DNA from: Clostridium pascui
GTDB taxonomy: Bacteria > Bacillota > Clostridia > Clostridiales > Clostridiaceae
Length of the DNA: 64,000 nucleotides
Assembly (NCBI RefSeq): GCF_016908015.1
Contig: NZ_JAFBDB010000002.1
Location: 186,001-250,000, forward strand
Direction: 5' to 3'
Positions within the stretch are counted from its first letter, which is position 1. Every line of letters begins with the position of its first letter. Below are positions 26,793 to 34,615 of this stretch, in pieces. The notes below the pieces were generated by a model that was given only the letters and a program-made list of their open reading frames with translations, was not told where the DNA came from and made no database searches. The position numbers and the translations under genes were made by a program.

Positions 26793-27596
26793 TTATACAT
26801 CTTCTATTCCAAGTAATAACCTTAAAATCATATTTGCTTGATGACCAGCGCATATCTGTACTCTTGGTGCCATCAATCCTTGTCCGATTTTTGCTCCGTT
26901 TTCTAAATCTCCACATAGATATAAGCGATTCATAGGTTTTACTGTTTTAATCAAATTTGAACTATCATAACCAGCCATACCAGAAGCTGCTACTATTTTA
27001 ATATCAGTAAGTTCTTCTAATGCTGTATTTACAAGCATAGATTTTGCCTCCGGTTTATCAAAAGCTTCGCAAACAATATCATAGCCACTAAAAAGCTTAC
27101 TAACATTGTTTTCAGTTACTCTTGTGTTTTGAGTTTCCACCTTGATAAATGGGTTAATTTCTTCTATCTGTTTTTTTAGAGCTAATGTCTTTGGCATCCC
27201 TAGATGACCAATATTATAGCTTTGTCTATTTAAGTTGCTTGGCTCAACAATATCAAAATCCACTAGAAGTAACTGGCCAACACCTATTCTTGCAAGCATA
27301 ACTGCAATGTTAGATCCAAGACCTCCAAGACCCGCCACGGCAACTTTACCTTTTTTAATCTTTTTATGTACATTTGGAGTGTGTCTTGCCATCATCATGC
27401 TTTCAAGTTCGTCTTCCTTAGGCATAGTGCCTTTGCGTATTATATTTAATACATCATTTTCTGATATTTTGCAGTCAGCATCTATTTGAAAGCCATTTAA
27501 AATTACAATGTCAGTTTCATTTCCAATTTGATTTCTCAGCTGAAATGCTGTGCTGCAAGTTAGCTCCAGTTCTTTGCCGTTTACTGTTACTTTCAT
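26793..27596 (-). CDS. thiF: ThiS adenylyltransferase ThiF with N-terminal ThiS-like domain
   Basis: A 267-residue protein. Residues 1-60 form a ubiquitin-like ThiS-type domain (MKVTVNGKELEL...IVILNGFQI) that lacks a C-terminal Gly-Gly. The rest is the E1-like adenylyltransferase with nucleotide loop GLGGLGSNIA (about 91-100) and LVDFDIVEPSNLNRQ. It activates the ThiS C-terminus before sulfur transfer. The built-in ThiS-like domain is probably structural or competes for the site; separate ThiS with Gly-Gly is encoded next to it. Confidence 0.88.
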   Translation of the reverse strand: MKVTVNGKELELTCSTAFQLRNQIGNETDIVILNGFQIDADCKISENDVLNIIRKGTMPKEDELESMMMARHTPNVHKKIKKGKVAVAGLGGLGSNIAVMLARIGVGQLLLVDFDIVEPSNLNRQSYNIGHLGMPKTLALKKQIEEINPFIKVETQNTRVTENNVSKLFSGYDIVCEAFDKPEAKSMLVNTALEELTDIKIVAASGMAGYDSSNLIKTVKPMNRLYLCGDLENGAKIGQGLMAPRVQICAGHQANMILRLLLGIEDV

Positions 27597-27599
27597 TTA

Positions 27600-27794
27600 T
27601 TAGCCTCCTCCTACAAATCTAACAACCTCTAAAGTATCTTCATCATCAAGCATAACGATTTTATATGCTGATTTCGGAACAATTTCACCATTACGCTCTA
27701 CTGCAATTTTAGTAATATCGTAATTTTGTTCTTCTAAGAAATCAAATAAACTTTGAGCTTCATTTAAGGAAATATCGGTTCCATTTACTCTCAT
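27600..27794 (-). CDS. thiS: Sulfur carrier protein ThiS
   Basis: A 64-residue ubiquitin-like protein, MRVNGTDISLNEAQSLFDFL..., ending VVRFVGGG, the Gly-Gly tail that is adenylated and thiocarboxylated. The start at 27794 is chosen by GGAAGTGAAAAT spacing and normal ThiS length; a longer frame to 27833 runs into the riboswitch hairpin. First gene of the thiSFGHE operon. Confidence 0.92.
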   Translation of the reverse strand: MRVNGTDISLNEAQSLFDFLEEQNYDITKIAVERNGEIVPKSAYKIVMLDDEDTLEVVRFVGGG

Positions 27795-27821
27795 ATTTTC
27801 ACTTCCTTTCCAAAATACCCG

Positions 27822-27878
27822 CAAAAAAAGCACAAAATGGCCTTACACCCTTTCGGTGGTGTACCCCATTTTGTGCTT
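27822..27878 (-). promoter_or_regulatory. HMP-PP riboswitch (thiS motif), terminator-embedded aptamer
   Basis: On the minus strand, AAGCACAAAATGG (27878-27866) pairs with CCATTTTGTGCTT (27840-27828), then a run of seven T. Inside this terminator stem is a small conserved-looking insert: GGTACACCACC, GAAA, GGGTGTAAGG, with ACACC/GGTGT pairing. A compact aptamer inside an intrinsic terminator directly before thiS is the published architecture of the HMP-PP (thiS-motif) riboswitch. HMP-PP is reported to relieve termination so that thiazole synthesis matches pyrimidine supply. No classic TPP riboswitch is present. Confidence 0.75.
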
Positions 27879-27908
27879 ATTATTCACGAACAATATTATA
27901 TTGGTGAT

Positions 27909-27937
27909 ATTATATCATAGTGCCACCCACGTGGCAA
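27909..27937 (-). promoter_or_regulatory. Predicted thiS operon promoter using a REP-borne -35 box
   Basis: Reading the minus strand: TTGCCA (27937-27932), exactly 17 bp, TATAAT (27914-27909). The -35 hexamer lies inside REP copy 3. A second TATAAT occurs at 27900-27895 without a good -35. Transcription would start about 25 bases before the riboswitch stem. Confidence 0.5.
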
Positions 27938-27946
27938 GTGGCAAGT
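27920..27946 (+). repeat. REP-like repeat, copy 3 (+), upstream of thiS
   Basis: Complete unit (G variant, CACGTGG core) ending GGCAAGT. Located between the divergently placed end of the oxidoreductase operon and the thiS promoter; its minus-strand TTGCCA coincides with a predicted -35 box. Confidence 0.9.
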
Positions 27947-28006
27947 AATATATATTTTATAAATTGACTCTTGTTATCATGTTTGACTGCTTTGATTTAG
28001 GTAGTA

Positions 28007-28894
28007 TCACTTTAAATTTGTTTTATTTTTTAAATCCTGCCACTTTTTATCCCTTTGTTCTTCTATAAGTTTTATATCTTCATTGGTTAAGTGTTTAAAT
28101 CTACTTTGCTTTTTAAGATAATCTTTTACGCTGCTAAATTCTTTAACTTGTTTATTTATTTTATACTCATTATTTTCATATTCTGCTAGATACCAAAGCC
28201 CACAATCTAAAGCATCTTTAGCTATTTCAATAGTGCCTGAACTGTCTACTCCCCAACCAGTAGGGCAGGGTGCCGCAACATGTATGTAGGACGTTCCCTC
28301 AACCTTGCTTGCTTTTTCTACTTTTTTAATGTAGTCAGGTATATTTCCAACGCTTGCTGTTGCAGCGTATTGTATTTTATGTGCAGCAACTATATCGAAC
28401 ATATCCTTTTTAACGTTAGTACTACCATGAATCCTATCACCTGCAGGGGTTGTTGTTGTTCTTGCCCCATATGGAGTTAGTGAACTTTGTTGTACTCCAG
28501 TATTCATATAAGCTTCATTGTCATAACAGATGTAAATTATTTTATCACCTCTATCTATTGCACCAGACAATGCTTGTAACCCTATGTCTGCCGTTCCACC
28601 GTCACCAGCAAAGCCTACTACATGTACATCTTTTAAGCCTAGAGATTTTGCTCCAACATAAACTCCAGATAATACTGCTCCTGTGCTAGCAAAAGGGGAG
28701 ATAAGAGCATTAACTCCAAAAGCTAATTGTGGATAAACAAATCCAACTGCAGACATACACCCAGCTGGGAGAACTGCTATACTATTTTTGCCTAAGACCT
28801 TAAGAGCTAGCCTTACAGCAAGACTTCCTCCACATCCAGCGCAGGCCTTATGACCATAAAAGTATTCGTTTTTATCTAAAAGATTATTCTTCAT
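28007..28894 (-). CDS. 2-oxoacid:ferredoxin oxidoreductase, beta (TPP-binding) subunit
   Basis: A 295-residue subunit. N-terminal HKACAGCGGSLAVR provides two of the cluster cysteines. The TPP/magnesium motif GDGG...(about 25 residues)...NEAYMNTG is complete (about residues 108-135). C-terminal PCPTGWG is typical of POR/VOR/KOR beta subunits. It overlaps the alpha gene by 11 bases of the longest frame. Last gene of the S-box-controlled operon. The enzyme splits a 2-oxoacid to acyl-CoA and CO2 with ferredoxin, or runs in reverse; substrate cannot be read directly. Confidence 0.88.
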   Translation of the reverse strand: MKNNLLDKNEYFYGHKACAGCGGSLAVRLALKVLGKNSIAVLPAGCMSAVGFVYPQLAFGVNALISPFASTGAVLSGVYVGAKSLGLKDVHVVGFAGDGGTADIGLQALSGAIDRGDKIIYICYDNEAYMNTGVQQSSLTPYGARTTTTPAGDRIHGSTNVKKDMFDIVAAHKIQYAATASVGNIPDYIKKVEKASKVEGTSYIHVAAPCPTGWGVDSSGTIEIAKDALDCGLWYLAEYENNEYKINKQVKEFSSVKDYLKKQSRFKHLTNEDIKLIEEQRDKKWQDLKNKTNLK

Positions 28895-30095
28895 TTCCTG
28901 CCACCTCTATTCCTACAAATCTCAAATCACCATCTTTAAGGGTAGAGGTTCCTTGTGATTTATTATTTTCATTTATTTCTTTTAAATCTGTGAAAATATC
29001 GATTATTTCTTCCTTCTTTATATTTCTACCGCCAAGTCCTGCTATATAGTTAACAATTTTAGCATTACTACCTCTAAGAGAAGCGGAAACATTAGTAAAT
29101 ACGGTTCCGCGATATCCAAATGATATATCCTTTTCCAAAACTGCTAGTGCCTTAGCATCTTGAGTATATTTTCTAATCTCATCTTCTGGAAATGGTCTCA
29201 TATATCTTATTTTTAGGAGGCCTACCTTTCGACCATTTTTTCTAAGTTCATCAACCACATCTCGTACAAGTCCACATACGCTTCCAAGGGTTACGATAAT
29301 TTCATCAGCATCTTCGCATTTATAGGCTTCTACTAAACCATCATATCCTCTCCCTGTAATGTTCTTATATCTCAAATCTATTTCTTCAATTATTTTCTTG
29401 GATTTTTCCATAGCCATATTTTGCTGATACTTAAATTCTAAATTATTACTTGGAGAAGATGAAAAGAACAAATTTTTGGGATTATCTAAATCCATTTTGT
29501 GTTCCAATTCAAACTTTGGCAAAAACTCTGTCACTTGATCTTCAGTAGGGACATCAACAGATTCATAAGTATGAGTTAATATAAATCCATCTAAGTTCAC
29601 CATTACTGGAGTTAAAACGTCTTTATGTTCAGCTAAGGCATAAGCTTGAAGAATCATGTCTAAACTTTCTTGAGCATCTTCTACGTAAACCTGTATCCAA
29701 CCACTATCTAGTAAAGATAGGGAATCACTTTGATCTCCAAATATACTCCAAGGAAGTGCTACTGATCTATTAGCATTCATCATAACTAGAGGGACTCTTC
29801 CACCACTTGCATAATGCATTACCTCTGCCATATATAAAAGTCCTTGTGAAGAGGTAGCAGTAAAGGTTCTTGCACCTAAAACACTAGCACCCATAACTGA
29901 TGCAAGAGCAGAATGCTCTGATTCTACATACATATATTCTGCATCAATTTCGCCGCTTTCTACCATCTCAGAAAGTCTCTCTACAACTATTGTCTGAGGG
30001 GTTATAGGGTATGCTGATATTACATTTGGCTTAGCAAGTTTTACACCTATGGCAACCGCTTCATCTCCAGATACGAATTGTTTGTTTGAGTTCAT
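28884..30095 (-). CDS. 2-oxoacid:ferredoxin oxidoreductase, alpha subunit
   Basis: A 403-residue subunit with the pyrimidine-binding domain. GDEAVAIGVKLAKPNVISAYPITPQT at the start holds the conserved Y-P-I-T-P-x-T motif. VESEHSALASVMGAS contains the catalytic-type glutamate, and TFTATSSQGLLYMAE follows. The C-terminal domain II has LKIRYMRPFPEDEI. Start at 30095 is set by GGAGGAGG seven bases upstream; the longer frame to 30125 overlaps the delta gene. The length fits pyruvate-type enzymes. Confidence 0.88.
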   Translation of the reverse strand: MNSNKQFVSGDEAVAIGVKLAKPNVISAYPITPQTIVVERLSEMVESGEIDAEYMYVESEHSALASVMGASVLGARTFTATSSQGLLYMAEVMHYASGGRVPLVMMNANRSVALPWSIFGDQSDSLSLLDSGWIQVYVEDAQESLDMILQAYALAEHKDVLTPVMVNLDGFILTHTYESVDVPTEDQVTEFLPKFELEHKMDLDNPKNLFFSSSPSNNLEFKYQQNMAMEKSKKIIEEIDLRYKNITGRGYDGLVEAYKCEDADEIIVTLGSVCGLVRDVVDELRKNGRKVGLLKIRYMRPFPEDEIRKYTQDAKALAVLEKDISFGYRGTVFTNVSASLRGSNAKIVNYIAGLGGRNIKKEEIIDIFTDLKEINENNKSQGTSTLKDGDLRFVGIEVAGNEE

Positions 30096-30097
30096 CT

Positions 30098-30394
30098 TTA
30101 TACCTCCTCCTTCATAGATATGCATCCTTTTTTACATTCTTTAGCACATATACCGCAGCCTTTGCAAAATCTATAATCTATATTCATTTTATTATCGTCT
30201 TCATATATAACACCTTCGGGACATACAAGGTAACACCAATTGCATAAATTGCATGCTTTTGTATCTATTATTGGGGCTGCGCTTCTCCATCCTTCAAAGG
30301 TTTCGCTAAGCTGCATTGCCTTACCATAGGTTCCTAAAGGTAAATCATTAACAGAGCTTGTTTTGAAATTTTCGTTTAGTTTAGGTCTAGACAT
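30098..30394 (-). CDS. 2-oxoacid:ferredoxin oxidoreductase, delta (ferredoxin-like) subunit
   Basis: A 98-residue protein with two 4Fe-4S motifs, CNLCNWCYLVCPEG (about 47-60) and CKGCGICAKECKKG (about 77-90), each C-x2-C-x2-C-x3-C. It passes electrons between the TPP-bound intermediate and free ferredoxin. It overlaps the gamma gene by eight bases. Confidence 0.9.
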   Translation of the reverse strand: MSRPKLNENFKTSSVNDLPLGTYGKAMQLSETFEGWRSAAPIIDTKACNLCNWCYLVCPEGVIYEDDNKMNIDYRFCKGCGICAKECKKGCISMKEEV

Positions 30395-30926
30395 GTTCTT
30401 TTCCTCCTATCTCATGAGAGATATGCTCTACTAATTTTTGATTTTTTTCAGCGAGTTTTGAGGGCATATCATATTTAATAGCTTTTACAATACTTTCTAT
30501 AGTTACAATTCCAGTATTCATAGCAAGAACTGCTAACATAGCAGTATTGGTAATAGGATGACCCAAGTATTCTTTGCACACACTAGAAGCATTAAAAGTT
30601 ACAATTCTTTCATCTGTATATTTATCTTTACTAGTATCATTTATTATTAGCTTTCCATTTTCTTTAAGTTTTTGGAGCAGCCCATCGTTATATAAGCTGC
30701 TGTCCAAAAGTACAAAGTAATCACTTTTTTCACTTTGGCTTCTGTCTCTGATTACTTTGCCATCAATTTTTGTATATGCAAATACTGGTGCGCCTCTTCT
30801 TTCTGGTCCAAAGCTAGGAAAGCTGAGACTATACATACTACCATATAGATTTGCAGCTATTCCAAGTATTCTTGAAGAAGTAAAAGCTCCTTGGCCTCCT
30901 CTTCCTAAAAAGGTAATCTCTATCAT
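30387..30926 (-). CDS. 2-oxoacid:ferredoxin oxidoreductase, gamma subunit
   Basis: A 179-residue CoA-binding-type subunit: MIEITFLGRGGQGAFTSSRILG (G-R-G-G-Q-G motif) and FPSFGPERRGAPVFAYTKI are diagnostic of POR/VOR gamma. Gene order gamma-delta-alpha-beta matches the ancestral four-subunit enzymes for pyruvate or 2-oxoisovalerate. It follows the aminotransferase gene by 31 bases. Confidence 0.9.
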   Translation of the reverse strand: MIEITFLGRGGQGAFTSSRILGIAANLYGSMYSLSFPSFGPERRGAPVFAYTKIDGKVIRDRSQSEKSDYFVLLDSSLYNDGLLQKLKENGKLIINDTSKDKYTDERIVTFNASSVCKEYLGHPITNTAMLAVLAMNTGIVTIESIVKAIKYDMPSKLAEKNQKLVEHISHEIGGKEHV

Positions 30927-30957
30927 CCTTTATTCCTCCTAAGTCAAATATATTTTA

Positions 30958-32115
30958 TTAAAAGAACTTTCGAATATTTTGAAGTCTATTAAGTGCGGCT
31001 TCCAATGTGCTTTCTTTTTTAGCAAAGTGGAATCTTATATATGTGTTTACATCTTCTTTGAAAAATGAAGACCCTGGAACTCCAGCTACACCTACAGTTT
31101 TTATAAGCTTTTCTGCAAATTCTACATCTGATGCCATGCCAAATTCCTCTATATCAACCATTACATAATAGGCGCCTTCAGGTTTGAAGTATTTTAGCCC
31201 TATACTGTCTAATCCATTTAAGAAGAAATCTCTTTTTTTGGTATATGCTTTTGTCAGCTCTTCATAGTATTCTTTACCGAATTTAAGGCCCACTGTTGCT
31301 GCTCTTTGGAGTGGGGCAGCAGCACCTACGGTAAGAAAATCATGAACTTTTTTGCAATTATCTAATACTTCCTTAGGTGCAATAACATAACCAAGTCTCC
31401 AGCCAGTAATGGAATAAGTTTTAGAAAGAGAACCACAAGAAATAGTTCTTTCAAGCATTCCAGGTAGTGTCGCAAAATATATGTGCTTATGAGGTTCATA
31501 TACTATGTGCTCATAAACGTCATCAGTTATAACAAAGGCATCATACTTTTCTACAAGAGCTGCAATATCTAAAAGTTCCTCTTTTGTAAACACTTTACCT
31601 ACAGGATTAGATGGATTACATAATACAAGAGCTTTTGCACCTTGTATAAATGCATCTTCTAATGCCTTTATATCAAAATTAAAATTTGGTGGATTTAGAG
31701 GAATGTAAATAGGATCAGCACCACAAAGTATCGTATCAGCACCATAGTTTTCATAAAATGGAGAGAAGATAGCTACCTTATCGCCAATTTCACATACGGA
31801 CATCATTGCAGTCATCATTGCTTCTGTACCACCGCAAGTTATAACTATATTTTCTTCTGGATTTATCTTTAGACCAGTAAATTTTTCTTGTTTTTCTGCT
31901 AAGGCTTCTCTAAAGTCCTTTGCGCCCCAGGTAATTGAATACTGATGGGGACCCTCATAAGCTGCTCGTGCAAGTTCGTCCAAAATTTCCTTTGGGGGAT
32001 CAAAATCAGGGAAGCCCTGAGCAAGGTTAATTGCATTATATTTATTTGAAATACGAGTCATTTTTCTTATTACTGATTCCTCAAAACCATCTAATCTAGT
32101 GCTAAGTTTAGCCAT
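30958..32115 (-). CDS. PLP-dependent aminotransferase class I/II (KAT/methionine-aminotransferase-like)
   Basis: A 385-residue fold-type I aminotransferase. AINLAQGFPDFDPP opens the substrate site, NPSNPVGK and DDVYEHIVYE contact PLP, SLSKTYSITGWRLGY carries the Schiff-base lysine, and RFHFAKKESTLEAA holds the carboxylate-binding arginine. The QGFPDFD, DDVYEHI, VHDFLTV and FAKKESTL segments also occur in E. coli YbdL, a methionine aminotransferase, and in kynurenine aminotransferases. Start codon abuts the ligase stop. Within the operon it would interconvert an amino acid and its 2-oxoacid; the S-box favours methionine/KMTB, aromatic substrates are the alternative. Confidence 0.85.
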   Translation of the reverse strand: MAKLSTRLDGFEESVIRKMTRISNKYNAINLAQGFPDFDPPKEILDELARAAYEGPHQYSITWGAKDFREALAEKQEKFTGLKINPEENIVITCGGTEAMMTAMMSVCEIGDKVAIFSPFYENYGADTILCGADPIYIPLNPPNFNFDIKALEDAFIQGAKALVLCNPSNPVGKVFTKEELLDIAALVEKYDAFVITDDVYEHIVYEPHKHIYFATLPGMLERTISCGSLSKTYSITGWRLGYVIAPKEVLDNCKKVHDFLTVGAAAPLQRAATVGLKFGKEYYEELTKAYTKKRDFFLNGLDSIGLKYFKPEGAYYVMVDIEEFGMASDVEFAEKLIKTVGVAGVPGSSFFKEDVNTYIRFHFAKKESTLEAALNRLQNIRKFF

Positions 32116-33437
32116 TAGTTTATACCTTCCTTTCTAAGATCTACTATTCTTTTTGCTTTATGAGTTGCTCTTGGAAGTTCACCATCTTTTAGTACAATAA
32201 CTTCCTTTGGCTTTACTCCAAGTCTGCTTTTAATATCATGCTCAACTACTTTTTTAAGCTCATCTACTGATAAATTTGCTGTTTCTTCTCTTTCAACTTC
32301 TAAATTAAACTTTGTGATATGTTTATCTGTGATAAGGCTTATTCTATATTCTCCTGTTATTCCTTCAATTTCTCTTATTACATGTTCTACATCACTTGGA
32401 AAAATATTTACTCCCCCTGAAATAAACATGTCATCAGTTCTTCCTACAACTTTTATACGTTTGTGGGTTCTTCCACACTGACATTTTTCAGATGTACAAG
32501 TAACAATATCTCCTGTTGTAAATCTAATCATAGGTCTAGCTTCTTTTCTAAGAGTTGTGAGAATAAGCTCTCCACGTTCTCCTTCAGCTACAGGAAGTCC
32601 AGTTTCTGGATCAATAACTTCTACAATCATATGATCCTCTGCAATATGTATCCCATCGTTGAATTCACAAGCTGCACCACATGCCCCAAAGATGTCAGAT
32701 ATACCGTAAAAATCATATAATTTAGCATCCCATAGTTCTTCTATAGCTTCTCTAGTGGATGTTATAGAACCACCTGGTTCACCTGCAACAATAATAGTTT
32801 TTATACTTAAGTCTTTAGCTGGATCTATGCCTTGTTTTTTAGCAGTTTCTCCTAGGTACCAAGCATAAGAAGGAGTTGTCCATATTACTGTTGGCTGATA
32901 CTGTTTTAAAAGAAATATTAACCTATCGGATGGAATTGTACCCGCCCATATGCAAAGTGCTCCCAGGTTTTGCGCACCAATAACATCAGGCCCGCCTACA
33001 AATAGTGTAAAATTGAGAGCATGTATGTATCGATCATTTGGTCTCATTCCAGCCTGCCAGAAGAGTCTGCTTTCTACATCTTGAAATTCATCAAAATCCC
33101 TTTTGCTAAATGGACTAGCTGTAGGAGCTCCAGTTGATCCGCTGGATGAGGATATGAAGACTACCTGGTCTTCATCTACTACTGTTAAATCTCCTAAAAT
33201 AGGTTTTACATCTTGTCTTGCTCTTACAATCTTTTTAGTTAGAACTGGAAGTTTTCTGATATCTTCTAAAGATTGAATATCTTTAGGATGAACGCCAGCT
33301 TTATCAAAGCTTTCTCTATAATAAGGCGATTTTTCGTAAGCTAAAGTAATCTGCTCTTTCAATTTACCTAATTGATAGATTTCTAGTTCCTCCCTTGGCA
33401 TAGTTTCGACTTCTGCATTCCAAAATTCTTTGTTCAT
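32115..33437 (-). CDS. Phenylacetate-CoA ligase-like AMP-forming acyl-CoA ligase
   Basis: A 440-residue adenylate-forming enzyme of the PaaK family (shorter than typical acyl-CoA synthetases). P-loop SSSSGSTGAPT (about residues 97-107), YGISDIFGACGAACE, and hinge GRTDDMFISGGVNIFP followed by a lysine in ATHKAKRIVD are present. Start 33437 is chosen over 33500 because GGGGG lies ten bases upstream and PaaK proteins begin this way. First gene after the SAM-I riboswitch. It would activate an organic acid to its CoA ester or, in reverse, conserve ATP. Confidence 0.85.
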   Translation of the reverse strand: MNKEFWNAEVETMPREELEIYQLGKLKEQITLAYEKSPYYRESFDKAGVHPKDIQSLEDIRKLPVLTKKIVRARQDVKPILGDLTVVDEDQVVFISSSSGSTGAPTASPFSKRDFDEFQDVESRLFWQAGMRPNDRYIHALNFTLFVGGPDVIGAQNLGALCIWAGTIPSDRLIFLLKQYQPTVIWTTPSYAWYLGETAKKQGIDPAKDLSIKTIIVAGEPGGSITSTREAIEELWDAKLYDFYGISDIFGACGAACEFNDGIHIAEDHMIVEVIDPETGLPVAEGERGELILTTLRKEARPMIRFTTGDIVTCTSEKCQCGRTHKRIKVVGRTDDMFISGGVNIFPSDVEHVIREIEGITGEYRISLITDKHITKFNLEVEREETANLSVDELKKVVEHDIKSRLGVKPKEVIVLKDGELPRATHKAKRIVDLRKEGIN

Positions 33438-33570
33438 AATAATGTTGCCCCCTAATACTTTAATTTTTTGTATAAAAAAACTTCCCATGAATAAATTCAC
33501 AAGAAGCGTTTTTTTAAACTATAGCACAGAAAACATACTTATTTACTAAGATATTGTTTTCAAAAATAGT

Positions 33571-33750
33571 AATAAAAAAACTGCTTTCTTCAACTAAGAA
33601 AGCAGTTTGATATAACTATCTTATTGCTTTCTCATCTTTCAAACTTTACAGTTTGTAGGAATTAGCACCTTGAGTAAAATGTTGTTATCATTTTATTCAG
33701 GTTGCTGGGCATCATAGGGCCTGTCCCTCTGCCTCTCTTGATAAGAAAAG
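33571..33750 (-). promoter_or_regulatory. SAM-I riboswitch (S-box) with terminator
   Basis: On the minus strand the aptamer (33750-33627) shows the S-box core: CTTATCAAGAG, GAGGGACAGGCCC, GATGCCCAGCAACC, then AAGGTGCTAATTCC and a closing GATGAGAA that pairs with TTCTTATC. Downstream a 13-bp terminator hairpin (AAACTGCTTTCTT/AAGAAAGCAGTTT, 33608-33578) runs into seven T. This is an off-switch: SAM stabilises the aptamer and permits termination before the ligase-aminotransferase-oxidoreductase operon. Confidence 0.93.
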
Positions 33751-33807
33751 TCTTATTTAATTTTCTGTTATTAGAATTATTTTCATTTTTATGACTAAGT
33801 TTTTTTA

Positions 33808-33836
33808 AGTATAATTTGTTTTATATTCGTTGTCAA
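33808..33836 (-). promoter_or_regulatory. Promoter of the SAM-riboswitch operon
   Basis: Minus strand TTGACA (33836-33831), 17 bp, TATACT (33813-33808), about 55 bases upstream of the S-box aptamer. Confidence 0.7.
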
Positions 33837-33854
33837 TAGTTTTTTTTAGTAGTA

Positions 33855-33875
33855 GCGGCATCCACGTGCCAAGTT
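33855..33875 (+). repeat. Degenerate REP-like repeat
   Basis: A decayed or internally deleted copy: GCGGCATCCACGTG then CCAAGTT, matching the two ends of the 28-bp unit with the middle missing. It lies between the divergent S-box operon and TetR gene. Confidence 0.45.
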
Positions 33876-33945
33876 TTAGGTTATATATTAATATTAAGAC
33901 CACCTTGGGGCATTGGCACAGTAATATTATTAGCTCATAACTTTA

Positions 33946-34007
33946 TTGACAGAAAAGGTTATTTATGATACTGTGTGACTATAAGTACTAAAATGGTCAT
34001 ACAGTAT
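33946..34007 (+). promoter_or_regulatory. Promoter/operator of TetR-ABC operon
   Basis: TTGACA at 33946-33951 is 17 bp from a weak TACTGT (33969-33974). Inverted arms ATACTGTGTGAC (33968-33979) and GTCATACAGTAT (33996-34007), one mismatch, bracket the transcription start. The right arm ends just before the ribosome binding site. Likely autoregulatory site of the TetR protein at 34018. Confidence 0.6.
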
Positions 34008-34017
34008 GGAGGTAACT

Positions 34018-34611
34018 ATGGCAACTGCATTTAGTGAAAGTGAAAAAGAGTTAATAAGAATAAAATTAAATAGTGCGGCACAAGAGTGCCTTGGTAAATT
34101 TGGGGTAAAAAAAACAACTGTTGATCAGTTAGCTCAGATGGCAGGCATATCAAAAGGAGCTTTTTATATTTTTTATCCATCAAAGGAAAGTTTATTTTTT
34201 AAAGTATTTGAAGAATATCAAAACTCCATTATTGATGAAATGTTCAATGAACTTAATGAATTAGAAAGTGTAGGTTCAGAGGAGCTTTCTGACTTGATCT
34301 ATGAAATTTATAAAAAAGTAAGGCATTCTTTTATTATGAATATAATTGAAAATCAAGAACTTGAATATCTTATGAGAAAAATACCCGAGAAAGATATACT
34401 TGATCATCATTCATTTGATGATATATTTATAAAAAAGCTATTACTGCATTTAAAAGTAAAAAAAGATGTTGAAATTGGTACTGTATCAGCTTCTCTAAGA
34501 GCAATATTTATGACTATGCTCCATGTGAAAGAAATTGGGGAAAAGGATTTTGACAACGCTTTAAAATTATTAATAAGTGGTCTCCTACAGCAGTTAATAG
34601 AGGAGGATTGA
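34018..34611 (+). CDS. TetR-family regulator of ABC exporter
   Basis: A 197-residue TetR protein. The helix-turn-helix spans about residues 12-57 (AAQECLGKFGVKKTTVDQLAQMAGISKGAFYIFYPSKE). ATG 34018 has GGAGG five bases before it; the in-frame GTG/ATG upstream at 34006 overlaps that box. Directly followed (4 bases) by an ABC ATPase and permease, which it probably represses through the inverted repeat at 33968-34007. Confidence 0.87.
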   Translation: MATAFSESEKELIRIKLNSAAQECLGKFGVKKTTVDQLAQMAGISKGAFYIFYPSKESLFFKVFEEYQNSIIDEMFNELNELESVGSEELSDLIYEIYKKVRHSFIMNIIENQELEYLMRKIPEKDILDHHSFDDIFIKKLLLHLKVKKDVEIGTVSASLRAIFMTMLHVKEIGEKDFDNALKLLISGLLQQLIEED

Positions 34612-34615
34612 ATCT

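Noticed and set aside
27834-27900. TPP riboswitch before thiS
   Set aside because: No CTGAGA or ACCTGA core is present; the hairpin fits the HMP-PP thiS motif instead.
33571-33750. Treating the 33.6 kb hairpins as a leader of the + strand TetR gene
   Set aside because: S-box core sequences and the T-run are only correct on the minus strand, pointing to the ligase operon.
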